Below, piece by piece: positions 1 to 10,695 of a DNA stretch of 64,000 bases (within the stretch, counting starts at the first letter, position 1; each line of letters starts with the position of its first letter). The notes under the pieces were generated by a model, which was not told where the DNA came from, did no database searches, and was given only the letters and a program-made list of their open reading frames with translations. A program made the translations under genes and the position numbers. This DNA comes from Shinisaurus crocodilurus (lineage: Eukaryota > Chordata > Lepidosauria > Squamata > Shinisauridae): the NCBI GenBank assembly GCA_021292165.1, contig CM037876.1:117929379-117993378 (forward strand), written 5' to 3'.

Positions 1-179
1 ACCTTGTTGTTGTCTCTTCTGGTGAGAGAGTTTGCACAGGTGTTTTGTAAGATCCTCTCAAATGTTCTGAGAGTGTCACATCAGGTGAAATGCTGCTGTT
101 AGCTGCTTGCCAGCCAAACCAAATGATTGGCATGTCCCCAAGTAGCTCAGATAGAAACTCTTAATACAGATGATTGATG

Positions 180-345
180 GCATACAGGCTTGTCTGAGCG
201 TGGAAAGTTAAGCAGGGTCAGGCCTGGTTATTACTTGGATGGGAGACCCCTCCTCTAGTTTCCTGCATTGTGCAGGGGGTTGGACTCGAAAGCCTTGTAG
301 GCTCCTTCCAACTCTATGATCTATGAAAATCTATGAAACCTACAG
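180..345 (+). mobile_element. 5S rRNA-derived SINE with CR1-like tail
   Basis: The head matches 5S rRNA through the internal promoter region (AAGCAGGGTC, then GGCCTGGTTATTACTTGGAT and GGGAGACC). The tail reads GGGGGTTGGACTCGA...CTTCCAACTCTATGATCTATGA, which is the 3' end of CR1 LINEs. It is therefore a SINE3-type element probably mobilised by CR1. Six copies are present in the window; this one has small differences such as AGTTAAGC in the head. Confidence 0.88.
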
Positions 346-3300
346 AATTCAATCCCAAAGAGAATGAATGGCAGAAGTAATTGTTGCCCTTCAGTGCTGG
401 CCTGTAAGAACAAAGCAGGATTAAGCCAAGTAGTAAATTTAAAGGGCCAGTCTCCTGGATAATCCTGCCATTGTAATGAGAACAGAGTGGGTGTATAGAG
501 TTCACTTGGCTATGTTTTTAACCAAGCTAGAAATCACAAGATTTCTTTTCTTGTACAGTAAGCCTTGTCATATCTATTAGGGTCTCGTTTGTTAATACAA
601 TAAATGCAACATGTGCTTCTTGAGAAGCTCTGCTTGAACATACTATTGTTATTTCCAGAGTCTGGGGCCTAGTTAAATACCATCTCAAGAAATAAATCCT
701 CCAGAAAAAAACTCCTTTGGACCCCACAACTAATGATTATTTCAGTAGCTGGCAGCCCTTAGTGTGAACTGCTGTATCTCTGACCACTTCTTCAGCAAAT
801 TATATATGCAATGTATGGTATGACTTGCTTAAATCTTGCCTGGGGCTGGGTATTCATTATGCATGCTATGAAACTCTCACATAATCCTTCCAAGTCTGAA
901 TTCTTTAGTCTTCTCATGTATGATGTTAAAATTAGCTGGGCAGCTCATCCAGCTCAGATCTAGCAAGTTTTAGAAAAATTAAAATCGCATAGTTCTTTAG
1001 GAGTTATTTTAATAAGTGAGGAAAGAGTGTTCACTTGCCACATAAAACTGAAATGACTTTCATGGCAGTCATACCCTAGATTAAACTGGAATAAAAACTT
1101 GCAAAGTTCCTAGAATCTTCTCTATACATGACATATCTCATGCTCGCCTTTGAACCTTCCATTATTACAAAAACAGGTATCTTTGCCCATTTTCGAACCA
1201 CTTCTCCAATGCTTTGAAATATAAGCAGGGAAAAACCACATCAGAAGCAGCCCACAAGCACAGGGTAGTAATGCCTCAAAGGAAATTAATACCTGAAGAA
1301 AAGATTCAATTCTGGTTCCCTAAACCCAGTTCTGATGTTGGGACATCTCCAGTGACAAAAGTCTTCCTCATATTCCCACACATCTTTGTGCCTCTGGTTT
1401 ATAGTGTCTCAAACAGACTTCTCAGTAAGGGGGTATTGCTTACTGTGAGCCAGTGAGCTAAGTCCTTGTTGAAGTAAACTGACATATGCACTTTCTAGAA
1501 GGTACAGAACTAATTTTTCAGATGCAAAAGAAAATGAAATCTCCTGGCCAAGTCTAGAGACAGACATTAGTTTTCAAGAGAGTTGAAAGGGCTGTGATAG
1601 ACCAATGTTACCTACTAATTTCTTTGGCCAAACAGGTTTTTAGGATTTGTAAAACACAACAAAACCGTTCAAACCTGTGAACAGAGATGATGGTGACCTG
1701 AGTATGCATACCATGAGTGAATGTGCACATCATTCTATCTTCAACTTCCTCAAGAAACAATTACCTGTCTCCAGCCCAAGGCTGTTCATAATGTGTGCTG
1801 AATTTATTCTGTCCTCCATATAGATTGCATTAGTCAAAACTTGACAACACTTGTTATTTTACATAAGTATCCTTGGCTTGCATGAGCAGAAACTGATATT
1901 TGTGCCTTTGCAGATCTGGGCATCTTTTGGCAAGGAGTGGTGTAGGTGCAGGAGAAGAGAGCTGGATAATTGAAAGAAGGACAGTTGATATATAACTGTC
2001 CCAATGGAATGGAAAGAAGTTGTGCAGAAGTTGTGCAGTAATTCTATTCCCTGATGAACAGAACTAATGGCAGATGCTGGCTGCCCATATTCAGATATAT
2101 CCCCACATAGCAATGATAGCTAGAAACTTACATTGGTAAATAAAATAAATGAATGGACCAAATGTAGGCCAGATACCATATGGTTCTTGTGCATACTAGA
2201 TAAAAACATCCTGGTGATCTTTAGAGCTTGATACTTATGTACAAGCAACTAACACAAATGTGAACGATACTGACCACAGCTGACACACATAAAATGGGTT
2301 AAACTTTATCTGCTGACTGGGAAAAATTGAAGCTCTTTCGTAATCTAGTTATAGGTCAAAGGCATGCTAACTGAGGAAAGTAATGTGATGTGGGCCAGCA
2401 GCAAACCTGTCAAAGCTGTTGGAGAATTTTCTGCTCAGTTGGGCACAGCAAGGGGTTTTGACATCTATTCTAATATTTGGTTTTACAGTGTGTTAAGTGG
2501 CAGACATCAAACTCAATGTGGGAAACACTGTTATTTAAGAATAAGATGGTTAAAAACAACAACACCTAGACAGTCCCATTTCTGTTTTGCATGGGAAAGT
2601 GTCCTTGACAAAAAAAAAAAAAAAAGAAGACATGCCTTCAAAGTATTAAAGCCAAGGTAGCCATGGCATTTAAGGGCTCAAGAGGTGATCAACTGCATTA
2701 CTGTTCCATGCAAAGTAAGTCTTTGGGGGCCTGCCTGTAAGAGAGGGTGCAGGAAGAGAGGCCTATGCCATGCTTGTGGCTAAGTGGGAACTCTTCTTGC
2801 ATAGAACAGGCAAAGAAGAAGGTAAAGAAAAGGAACTAGCAGACTGGGATGCGTGAACCCCAAGTTCTGTTGCTACAGGTTCTCCTCCTCCCTTGGGGCT
2901 GTCCCCTTCTCTGGATGTTGACGGTGGGCCATGGGAGACTTACACTATAATGTCTTCCCACCCCCTCTCCATATTGCTGCTGGACAGGCACTGAAAGCTG
3001 CAGGGATGTTTGCTGATACTTGCTATTCCCTCCTCTCACTCAGCTGTAGTTGGCAGTTCTTCTTTCCTGTCTCTGAGGAGAAAGAAAACATGGAGAGGGC
3101 TGGGTCCCTCCCATTTCTTCTGTGGGCCCCAACACCCTCCAGCCAGCCCCATCTCTATGTTAATGAGACAGTGGTTGGCAAATCAACTGTACCTGGGCCA
3201 GGTCAGCATTTTTTCGGGGCAGCAGTGGCAGAGTTCCACTGGGTTTTATCCTGGATTGGCAGCTGTAGTGGCACACTCGCTTAGGAAGGGGGCTGACTCA

Positions 3301-4090
3301 TGGGACCAGAGATCCTGCCTTAGTGACATATAGGTACTTGCTGAGTAATGTTATAAAAGGAGCATGCCACAAAAGCAATTTTGTCAGGGTTTTGTAAGAA
3401 AACCAGGTTATGCAGAGCTAAACAATTTCAGCAGAAGGGAGATTTCTAGGTAAATGGTAGGATCAGACTGACTATGACCATAATTACCTGTCAGTTAGTG
3501 TCCCAAAGTGACTAATTGCCATATGACATTGCTTTAAATTTGCAGTAGACTGGAAAAAGCAGCCTTATAATTTACTACTGAAGATTCTTTAATCAGATTC
3601 CTTGAACATTTTTACAGATGCTATACAGCTGTGGTTTGTAGACACGCTTTGTAATTACCTTCTAAAATAAAATGGCTTGTACAGTTATAGTATCATAGCT
3701 ATCCAGATTTTAAAAAAACCTCAACAGTTCTTTGAAATATTGAACATGTTCTATCAGACATGATCAAATACGACAATTTTAAAAATGCAGTAAAATCTCC
3801 CAACTTTTAAGTGCTGGGGAATTAGTCCTGCACTGAGGTTTGCACTGAGGTTCTTGGGGTGCTTCTAGATGGGTGGCTTCTACTGCTACTCATCAAAAGA
3901 GCTGCACTGTGCAGCTATTCCATCTTTCCCTCCTTGATGTATTGTGGGGGGTTTGGGTAGAAACAAAAAAGACAGAAGTGGTTGGGAAACACAGGGTTAC
4001 AAATGCAAGACGATATCTGGACTCCCCCACCCTCCCCTAAAATTCCATGAGTAAGGTAGCATGATGGCACGAGACAAGCCTTGCCTGGAA
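346..4090. other. Intergenic stretch without recognised genes
   Basis: No conserved coding region or transposon end was recognised. The stretch is mostly AT-rich, with a poly(A) run near 2609-2624. Several frames of 60-117 codons occur, the longest at 2931-3284, but none has a recognisable motif, and frames of that length are expected by chance here. Confidence 0.5.
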
Positions 4091-4095
4091 GCATG

Positions 4096-4252
4096 CTGGC
4101 TCAGCTTGTCTGAGTGTGGAAAGCTCAGCAGGGTCAGGCCTGGTTATTACCGTACTTGGATGGGAGACCCCTCCTCTGGTTTCCTGCACTGAGCAGGGGG
4201 TTGGACTCGATGGCCTTGTAGGCCCCTTCCGATTCTATGATCTATGAACCTT
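4096..4252 (+). mobile_element. 5S rRNA-derived SINE with CR1-like tail
   Basis: It has the same 5S head and CR1-like tail as the copy at 180-345. It starts with the fuller GGCTCAGCTTGTCTGAG head and carries a 4-base insertion (CGTA) within the TTATTACTTGG box, which would damage the internal promoter. Confidence 0.88.
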
Positions 4253-4474
4253 CACCCTTGAACATCCTGGCTCAACCTTCATCACAACAAAGGAGTGGAT
4301 GAAGAAAATAACTACAAAGGAAGCAGGCACATCAACACTTCTGCGCATAACTCCTGATGATTCGTGAGCATGTTACATTTTTCAACCCGCATAAAAGCTT
4401 CTTGGATTGCAGTCTTCCTTCATAGAAAGCTTCCACTTTATGCCATGTGATGAGCTTAGCTTTACTGTTACCAT

Positions 4475-4545
4475 TGGCTATACTGGCTAGGGCAGATGGG
4501 AGTTGCAGTCCACCAACATCTGGAAGGCCATACATTCGCCACCCA
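4475..4545. repeat. Half of a foldback hAT-type MITE
   Basis: The segment contains GGGAGTTGCAGTCCACCAAC followed by ATCTGGAAGGCC, which resembles one arm of the foldback MITE family seen complete at 39035, 41796 and elsewhere. The other arm is missing or too diverged to see. Confidence 0.5.
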
Positions 4546-4879
4546 TGCCTTAAAGGAAATTTGAGTAAAGTTTGTAGAGCTGCTGTAATTGGATCTAAGT
4601 GCAATTAGAGGCTTAGGGGCAAAACAGGCATTGTTTTAAATGTGTATCCAACAGCTATTGTTAGAAATACTGCTGTGTTAACAGATTGATAATTGCAGTA
4701 TTACTAATTGATTTTAAATCAATCCATTTTGCCTGCCTGCTGTTTGAACTTAAGTCACATTCCCAGCTTGTAAAAGTATTTTGTTCTTCCCAAGCTTACT
4801 TGTAAGAAGCATTGTGTACTGTATTGTGAAAAGTAACTTTCATTATTCAAACATATTAAGAAGCCTTGAGAAGAGAACA

Positions 4880-5212
4880 GACAGATAAAAGTATGTACCG
4901 GTAAGCAAAGAACTGCTGATGTTGCCAACCGATAAGACTTGGCAGTGACTAGTAGCCAAGTGATAAGGTAGACGACGTGCGCTAGAACTAGATGAGCTAA
5001 TTGTATTAGGTAATCCCATAATTCCCTGCTCCGCAATAGGATATAAAGGGATGCACCCCAGCTTTGTTCCTTGTTCAGTTCTGATTTGGGCACCCGCCCC
5101 TGCTGAACCTTCTGCGCAGAATAAAACTTTGAAAACTTCACTCTGTGTCCTACTTCACTTTCTCTGGGACATTGAGACCCTCCGGGAAAGAACCAGTAGC
5201 ATTTTTGCAACA
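4880..5212 (+). mobile_element. ERV-like solo LTR (boundaries uncertain)
   Basis: The segment has the layout of a retroviral LTR: a TATA-like box (GGATATAAAGGG, near 5037), then an AATAAA signal (near 5120) in GCAGAATAAAACTTTG, then a T-rich U5-like part. It ends around GCAACA at 5212. No matching target duplication was found, so both ends are approximate. No gag, pol or env sequence adjoins it. The family could be class II or another ERV group; this cannot be decided here. Confidence 0.5.
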
Positions 5213-5239
5213 CTATGTCTTCTTTTCATTTTTACTCTA

Positions 5240-5868
5240 GAGTAGGCACAGAGGCCCCAGTCCATATCTTGAAAACTCCCCTACCCCCATGCTAGGGGCC
5301 CAATCTGGATCAGGGCCTATTCTACAGTAAAAATGAAAACAAAAGACATAGCTGCCAGACACACATTTAAAGTAATGTCTGTTTTGGCCCTGAGGTCACC
5401 CAAAGAGCTGATGAAGTGGCAGAATGTGCACTTCTTCAGACTGCAGGTGAGAGGTTACATGATTAAACCTTCTCCTTCTGGGAGGAGAAAAGAACCCTAG
5501 TGCACATGCACACTAGGATATAACGGAGAGGACTACTCTACTCGTCCAGCAGGAGTTTTGCTGGTCTGGCTGGGCAGGGCCCTGCCCTAAGTGTCCATTG
5601 GTGCCAAGGGGAAGTCTTTTCTTGGCTTAATTGCCAGGAGACAATTTTCAAGGTGGATTGCAGCTGGGTTAACCCTCTCCTCCCCACACGCTGCAACTCC
5701 TCCTCATCCCCTTGCATGGCAATTAAGCTTAAAAAATATTCCCATTCGTGCCAATGGGAGCTTCCCCCCTAAGCTTAATTACCAGGCCCCGCGGGGGCAG
5801 GATTTCCAGGGGGATGATCACAGTTGGGGAGGGGAGAGTTAACCCTCCAAAATCCTCCCTGCACATGG
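5240..5868. other. Intergenic stretch, possibly an old DNA element
   Basis: No gene was recognised. The segment holds short inverted words (GTGCACATGCACAC near 5500; TTAAGCTTAAAA and CCTAAGCTTAATT near 5726-5782). The single-line frame at 5591-5842 has no recognisable motif. It may be a degraded non-autonomous DNA transposon, but no terminal repeats were confirmed. Confidence 0.3.
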
Positions 5869-6113
5869 TGTGGAGTAGTGGTTAGAGTGTTGGACTGGGA
5901 CTCAGGAGATCCGAGTTCTAGTCCCCGCTCGGCCATGAAACTCACTGGGTGACTTTCGGCCAGTCACTGACTCTTAGCCTAACCTACCTCACAGGGTTGT
6001 TGTGAGGATAAAATGGAGAGGAGGAGGAGGATTATGTAAGCCGCCTTGGGTTCCTTTCAGGAAAAAAGGTGGGGTATAAATATAATTTAATAAATAAATA
6101 AATAAATAAATTG
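5869..6113 (+). mobile_element. tRNA-derived CORE/MIR-type SINE
   Basis: It begins with a tRNA-like promoter (GTGGTTAGAGTGTTGGACTG, B-box-like GTTCTAGTCCCCGCTCGGCC). It continues into a MIR-like core (CTCACTGGGTGACTTTCGGCC, CCTCACAGGGTTGTTGTGAG) and ends in AAAGGTGGGGTATAAATATA plus an (AATA)n tail. Four well-preserved copies occur in the window. Confidence 0.85.
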
Positions 6114-6213
6114 TGCGAATGGAAGATTGGGCCCCCAATCTTTTAAGTGCCTAGCAATGCCCCCCCCATCTTCCAGACATCTCATTTTGTTTGCTGAGAG
6201 AGTTTTTATATGG

Positions 6214-6304
6214 AGACGCATTCAGTCATTGATTCCACCCCACCTGCAGTTTGAAGTATGACTTCAAACTGCAGGTGGGGTGGAATCAATGACTGAATGC
6301 GTCT
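6214..6304. repeat. Perfect 44-bp-arm palindrome, 3-base spacer
   Basis: The left arm (6214-6257, starting AGACGCATTCAGTCATTGAT) is repeated without mismatch in inverted orientation at 6261-6304, separated by ATG. It could extrude as a cruciform. It resembles no MITE I recognise. A perfect match suggests recent origin or gene conversion between the arms. Confidence 0.95.
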
Positions 6305-6379
6305 TTGAATAGTTTGGCAACCTCATCTGTTCTTTGTGTAAACCAGGCATCTATTTGTCTTTCTGCAGGATCTGGCTCT

Positions 6380-6380
6380 A

Positions 6381-6423
<43 letters not shown>

Positions 6424-6424
6424 A
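6380..6424. repeat. (GTT)n microsatellite
   Basis: Fourteen or so uninterrupted TTG/GTT units precede the minus-strand repeat tail TTATTTATAACCCACC. It probably grew from the 3' tail of that repeat. Confidence 0.9.
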
Positions 6425-7267
6425 TATTTATTTATAACCCACCTTTTCCCCAATATTGGGACTCCAGGCGGCTTTACAACATTAAAATTTGACAGTTAAA
6501 ACATATCAATACAGAAATACAAAAGTTAAACTGTGAAGGATCACCACCTGGATCCTATGCGTGAGTTCGGTGCTTAACAGGTTAACCGGCACTGAGTTAC
6601 AGCCCGTACGAGCGCTGGCGACCGCCTGAGAGGCTTTCGCACACAAGAGGAAACCAAAGCCCTTCAAATGACCAAATAAGGCTTTTATTTGTTTACACAA
6701 AACACAGAGCGGAACTAACAGCTTTCCAGGAATACTACAATGTCAACACAACCTTAGTTGACCCCTGCGTTCATCAATGAAACAGGCTCCTAGGCTAGCG
6801 AATTGAATCTGGTCAGTTACCTCAGATCAGAGACTTTACGCTAGTCAGTTTCAGCCTGGCTCCGGGTCGGCCGATCCGGGGATGAGAGTGGCTTACTCTG
6901 GCTGCCGCTTGGAGGACGAATCTGGCCCCGAAGTACCCTGGGTTCCCAACAACCGGTGACCGGAAGGGAGAGGGGTTTTCTACCCCTGAGTTCCTGCTCT
7001 CCCCACCCTCCAGGTCAGGTGGGGGCTTATGCCTGCCCCTTCGTATTAGGTGGGCTTATTCCTGCCCGGGAAGAAGGTGACGTACTGGTACTTTGCAGTA
7101 CGTACTGGTACTTTGAGACTGCCCTGATAGCTTGATGGTTCTTGATGGTCCTTCCTTGGGGTTTGTGGATTCCCACCGAGGATCTCCATTGTTGGGGATG
7201 ACAGTCTGTCTGGCGGTTTCTCCTGTGACTGCATCCCCCCTTCCTCGCCCCCCTCCCTTGGACGGAG

Positions 7268-7301
<34 letters not shown>

Positions 7302-7690
7302 CTCGTGTCAGGCTTTCTCCACATAAACATATAATTAAATCAGCAATAGTATTAAAATTATAAAAATATCAAAGCTAAAACAACAATAACTATTGGAACA
7401 GTGCAAATCCATTGCTTTCTTATAAGTCCAATTTTATTCCCGAAGGCCTGCTGGAACAAGAAAGTTTTTGCCTGCCTTCAAAAACATACCAAGGAGTGTG
7501 CCATTCTAGCCTCCCTGGGAAGGGAGTTGCAGACTGTTGGAGCAACCACTGAGAAGGCCCTCTGCCAAGTTCCTGCCAGGCGTGCCTGAGATGGTGGTGG
7601 AACTAAGAGAAGGACCTCCCCAGAAGATCTCAGAGTATGGGCAGGCTCATAGGTCTTATTTCCAGTCTGTGTCACCCTTGCATGTTTTTT
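6425..7690 (-). repeat. Old interspersed repeat split by a solo LTR
   Basis: The left part (6425-6531, TTTATTTATAACCCACCTTT..., CCAGGCGGCTTTACAACATT) and the right part (7324-7690, CCCGAAGGCCTGCTGGAAC, GAGAAGGCCCTCTGCCAAG, CTCCCCAGAAGATCTCAGAG) read as one minus-strand repeat separated only by the LTR. I recognise the sequence as a common sauropsid interspersed repeat but cannot name the family. Confidence 0.5.
6532..7323 (-). mobile_element. Solo LTR, 5-bp target duplication TAAAC
   Basis: The element has TGTGAAGG...CTCCACA ends and is bounded by a perfect TAAAC duplication (6527-6531 and 7324-7328), the signature of LTR-retroelement integration. On the minus strand it starts TGTGGAGAAAGCC, as the related LTRs at 8657, 28861 and 33061 do, and carries AATAAA (TTTATT on plus at 6684-6689). 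It contains a (TG)n tract at 7270-7298. There is no internal region, so it is a solo LTR left by recombination. The superfamily (Gypsy or ERV) is undetermined. Confidence 0.85.
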
Positions 7691-8656
7691 TTAAATTCAT
7701 AATTTAGTTACATCTCACCTCCACATTAATCCACAATGTTTTAAAATTATCTCAAAGTATGCATTTAAATAGTATTTTAATACATACTTAAATCTGTATT
7801 TTCTCTCTATGTATTTAAATCCATATTTTCTTTCAAAATACATATTTAAAGCTGCAATCATATACCCACGTATCTGGGAATAATCCACATTGAACTCAAT
7901 AGGACTTACTTCTGAATAGACATGTATATGAAGAACATACTGTAAATTTTTATTCTGATATATTTAAACTGCCACAAACTGCCCTGCAACATTTGGAGAA
8001 GTGTGAAATCTTCTTTTATAGCTAACTTCCAGTCCACACATTAGTCAGAGGTGCAGATCAGGACATTTTATTTAGGAATTGCAAAGAGTGAATTCCTCAG
8101 GCAACCCTAGCCAGAGAGCCCACATCATGCCTCTGATGAAATGGACTTTATGCCACAATAAATCTGCTAGTCTTTAAGGTGTCACAAAACCTTTTTTTGG
8201 TAGTATCTCACTTTTTAACTTCTCTCCTTCCTTCATCTCTCCAGTGGTCAATGCTATTGATTCCGTTTAAAGTTCCTATACCACTCAGTTCAAGAGTAAT
8301 AATGACTGTAATGTTCTGAATATGGAATTTTATTCCCTTTCCCCTTAGTCAGCTTGCAGCTGATGGGTATTTTTGATTTGCATGTCAAACTTAAATCTAT
8401 TGAAGGAGTATTCCTGCGGTGGTATAGGGGGAAGAACAGACAGGCTGCGGGGTTCTTCTTATCCCCTTCCACTCTCCTGTTCAGCAAGTAGTGAAAAGAT
8501 GCTGGGGACAACAGAGGTCTTCCTTCCATACCCCTACTCTCATGCATTTGCGATGTGCTTGGGGCATGGATTAGTAAGGAATCCTCAGCCAAGGAAATGA
8601 ATTCCTAGTACAGGAATCAACATGAGCAAAAGTATACTAATGTGGCTAAATGGAAC
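7691..8656. other. Intergenic stretch with two short repeat fragments
   Basis: It holds a fragment of a short palindromic repeat (7853-7930, ATTGAACTCAATAGGACTTA, CTTCTGAATAGACATG). It also holds a piece of a common sauropsid repeat (8110-8205, CTCTGATGAAATGGACTT, TAGTCTTTAAGGTGTCAC). Neither family can be named. No coding evidence was seen. Confidence 0.5.
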
Positions 8657-9820
8657 AGTGGAAGACCGACAACCTGGTCTTCTGCGTGGGTTCAATGCCA
8701 AAGGGGTAGCGAGTCCTGGGGCGGCCTTCTCCGAGATCCCCAGCGACTATCACCCTTAGCCCAGAACAAAGGGATAACTTATAGCCACAGAAGTATCTTT
8801 TAGAAAACAAGTTTATTTACAACATTACCTTCACAAACCCAGACACACGCCAGCAATACAGCTTATCAGTACGGTACAAAATAGCAAGCAAGAAGTCTTA
8901 AGGACACCGTGATTTCAGGGCTCTCAGCTAGTTAGTTCAGCTCGGGTCCTGGCAGAGGCCCGGTCAACCGCACGCTGCTAGCTGGGTTCCCGGCGGAGGC
9001 CCGGTCTACCCAAGCGGCTAGCTGGGTTCCCGGCGGAGGTCCGGTCTACCCAAGCGGCTAGCTGGGTTCCAGGCGGAGGTCCGGTCTACCCAAGCGGCTA
9101 GCTGGGTTCCCGGCGGAGGTCCGGTCTACCCAAGCGGCTAGCTGGGTTCCCGGCGGAGGTCCGGTCTACCCAAGTGGCTAGCTGGGTTCCCGGCGGAGGC
9201 CCGGTCTACCCAAGCGGCTTGTGAGTGATTTCAGCTTGGTTTCCCGGGGGTCAGGTCAACCCAAGCGACCAGTGATTTCAGCTAGCTGGAGCGTGCCGGG
9301 TGTGGCTACCCGGGGTTGCCGATCCTTCGTTCCCTTACCCCAGGCATGGGGCAAGATTGTTGATCAGGTCCAACAACCCAGTTCCCTTGCGCAGGGTGTT
9401 TTATACCTTGGTGTTTCAGGTAGCCCCTCCCTCCGTGATCAGGTGGGTTGACACCCTCCCTGAGGGGCGGCCTTTTGGGTCAGGTGGGGTGACGCCTTCC
9501 CCCCGTGGGATGGGGTCCCTTTGAAGCCACTTGCTTAATGGTCCCATCCTATGGTGTTGAGTGGCCATTTCTTAGGGGTGCCGAAATGTCTGCTCTGGAG
9601 AGGTATTCAAGTCTTATGTAGATGGGGCTGATATGCGAGAGCATTGACAAACCTGGGGATGCTTCCTGCCTTCCCCCCTGGTGTGATTCTATGCAGATGT
9701 TGTTTGTCCCTTTTGTCATCTGTGGAGACTGGCTGTCTCCCCCCCCCCCTGGGTCTCCTTCCCCCCTCCTTGGTGAGTGTGTGTGTGTCAGGCAGGGGGC
9801 TTAGGTTGGCTTTCGCCACA
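8657..9820 (-). mobile_element. Solo LTR, 5-bp target duplication GGAAC
   Basis: A perfect GGAAC duplication (8652-8656, 9821-9825) bounds a 1164-bp element. On the minus strand it starts TGTGGCGAAAGCC and carries AATAAA (TTTATT on plus at 8812-8817). Its 3' terminus on that strand is CCACT rather than CCACA, so on plus it begins AGTGG instead of TGTGG. The copy at 33061-35197 has the same terminus. It contains a 40-bp tandem array (8935-9240). No internal retroelement sequence adjoins it. Confidence 0.85.
8935..9240. repeat. 40-bp tandem array inside the LTR
   Basis: Six near-identical 40-bp units (GCTGGGTTCCCGGCGGAGG then TCCGGTCTACCCAAGCGGCT) start at 8981, 9021, 9061, 9101, 9141 and 9181, with a diverged unit on each side. 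The sister LTR at 33061-35197 has only two canonical units, which accounts for most of the length difference between the two LTRs. Confidence 0.95.
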
Positions 9821-9825
9821 GGAAC

Positions 9826-10378
9826 ATTGGAAACTGCCTTATACTGGGCCAGATTGCATGATCGCAGTGAGGGAAATAAGCCACGGTGGCTTATTTTCCC
9901 TGTGGTGGATGCCAGTAGCATGCCAGCTGAATTTCCCTAATTAGCCTCGCTAGTGCAGCTTTGCAATGTCATCTGAGCCCAGGTGGCATGGCTTGCTTGA
10001 AGGGAGTGGTGGAGCAGCAATCCTCAAATCACTCGACAACAGCCAATCGATTGTTTGCGGGTTGCTGCCCCCCAAACAAGCTATGCCGCCTGGGTTCAGA
10101 CGACATGGCAAGCCACACCAGCGAGGGTAATTAGGGAACTCCAGCCAGCACCTGCAGCAGGGTTAACAAGCTACTGTGGCTTGCTAACCAGGCCATGATT
10201 GTGCAAACCGGGTTACTGAGTCAGACCCTTGCTACATCTAGTCCAGCACTGCTGACACTGTGACTGGCAGTGGCTCTCCAGAGTTTCGGGCAGTTTTTCC
10301 CGCCATACCTAGATTTGGCAGAGATTCAACCTGGGACCTTCTGCATGCAAAGCATGCGCTCTACCACTGAGCTCCCCT
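9826..10378 (-). mobile_element. tRNA-derived SINE split by a MITE
   Basis: The 3' end of the SINE (9826-9849, GGAAACTGCCTTATACTG) and its body with the tRNA head (10212-10378, ending CCTTCTGCATGCAAAGCATG, CGCTCTACCACTGAGCT) form one minus-strand SINE. On minus the head reads as a tRNA with B box GGTTGAATC. The same SINE occurs uninterrupted at 17330-17497, where the two parts are contiguous. Confidence 0.75.
9850..10211. mobile_element. Palindromic MITE inserted in a SINE
   Basis: This segment interrupts the SINE and carries terminal inverted repeats (left GGCCAGATTGCATGATCG; right end GATTGTGCAAACCGGG). TACTG on the left and TACTG on the right could be a 5-bp target duplication. Internally it contains several inverted repeats, for example AATAAGCCACGGTGGCTTATT at 9870-9889. 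It belongs with the MITEs at 50726-51290 and 60261-60575. Confidence 0.6.
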
Positions 10379-10695
10379 ACTTCAAGAAAACATTGTCCAA
10401 CTAGTGACCCCACCCCAAGGAAGTGAAGAGTTCATTCCTAGAGTATTAGGCTGTTTTCACACAAGAAGCTTAAAGCAGCTCTTGCTTTAATTAGTCTGGC
10501 TCTGATCTCAGCCAGAATGTTAATTTGCATTACAAATGTCCCTCTTCCACATGAAGAATAATCAGACAATAATAATAAACAATGGGAGAATGGTTCAAAG
10601 GCAATTTAAGTCTCTCATGCAAAAAAGCTCTTAGTGGTATGGCAGGGGTCTTTTTTAACATATACATGATTGCACAAAGGTTCCAGTTGTAATAT

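Noticed and set aside
2931..3333. Two overlapping 107-117-codon plus frames
   Set aside because: No motif, no splice context or codon signal that I can see, and chance frames of this length are expected.
8935..9240. Regular 40-bp repeats that might suggest a CRISPR array
   Set aside because: The units are directly abutting with no unique spacers and lie in a vertebrate LTR.
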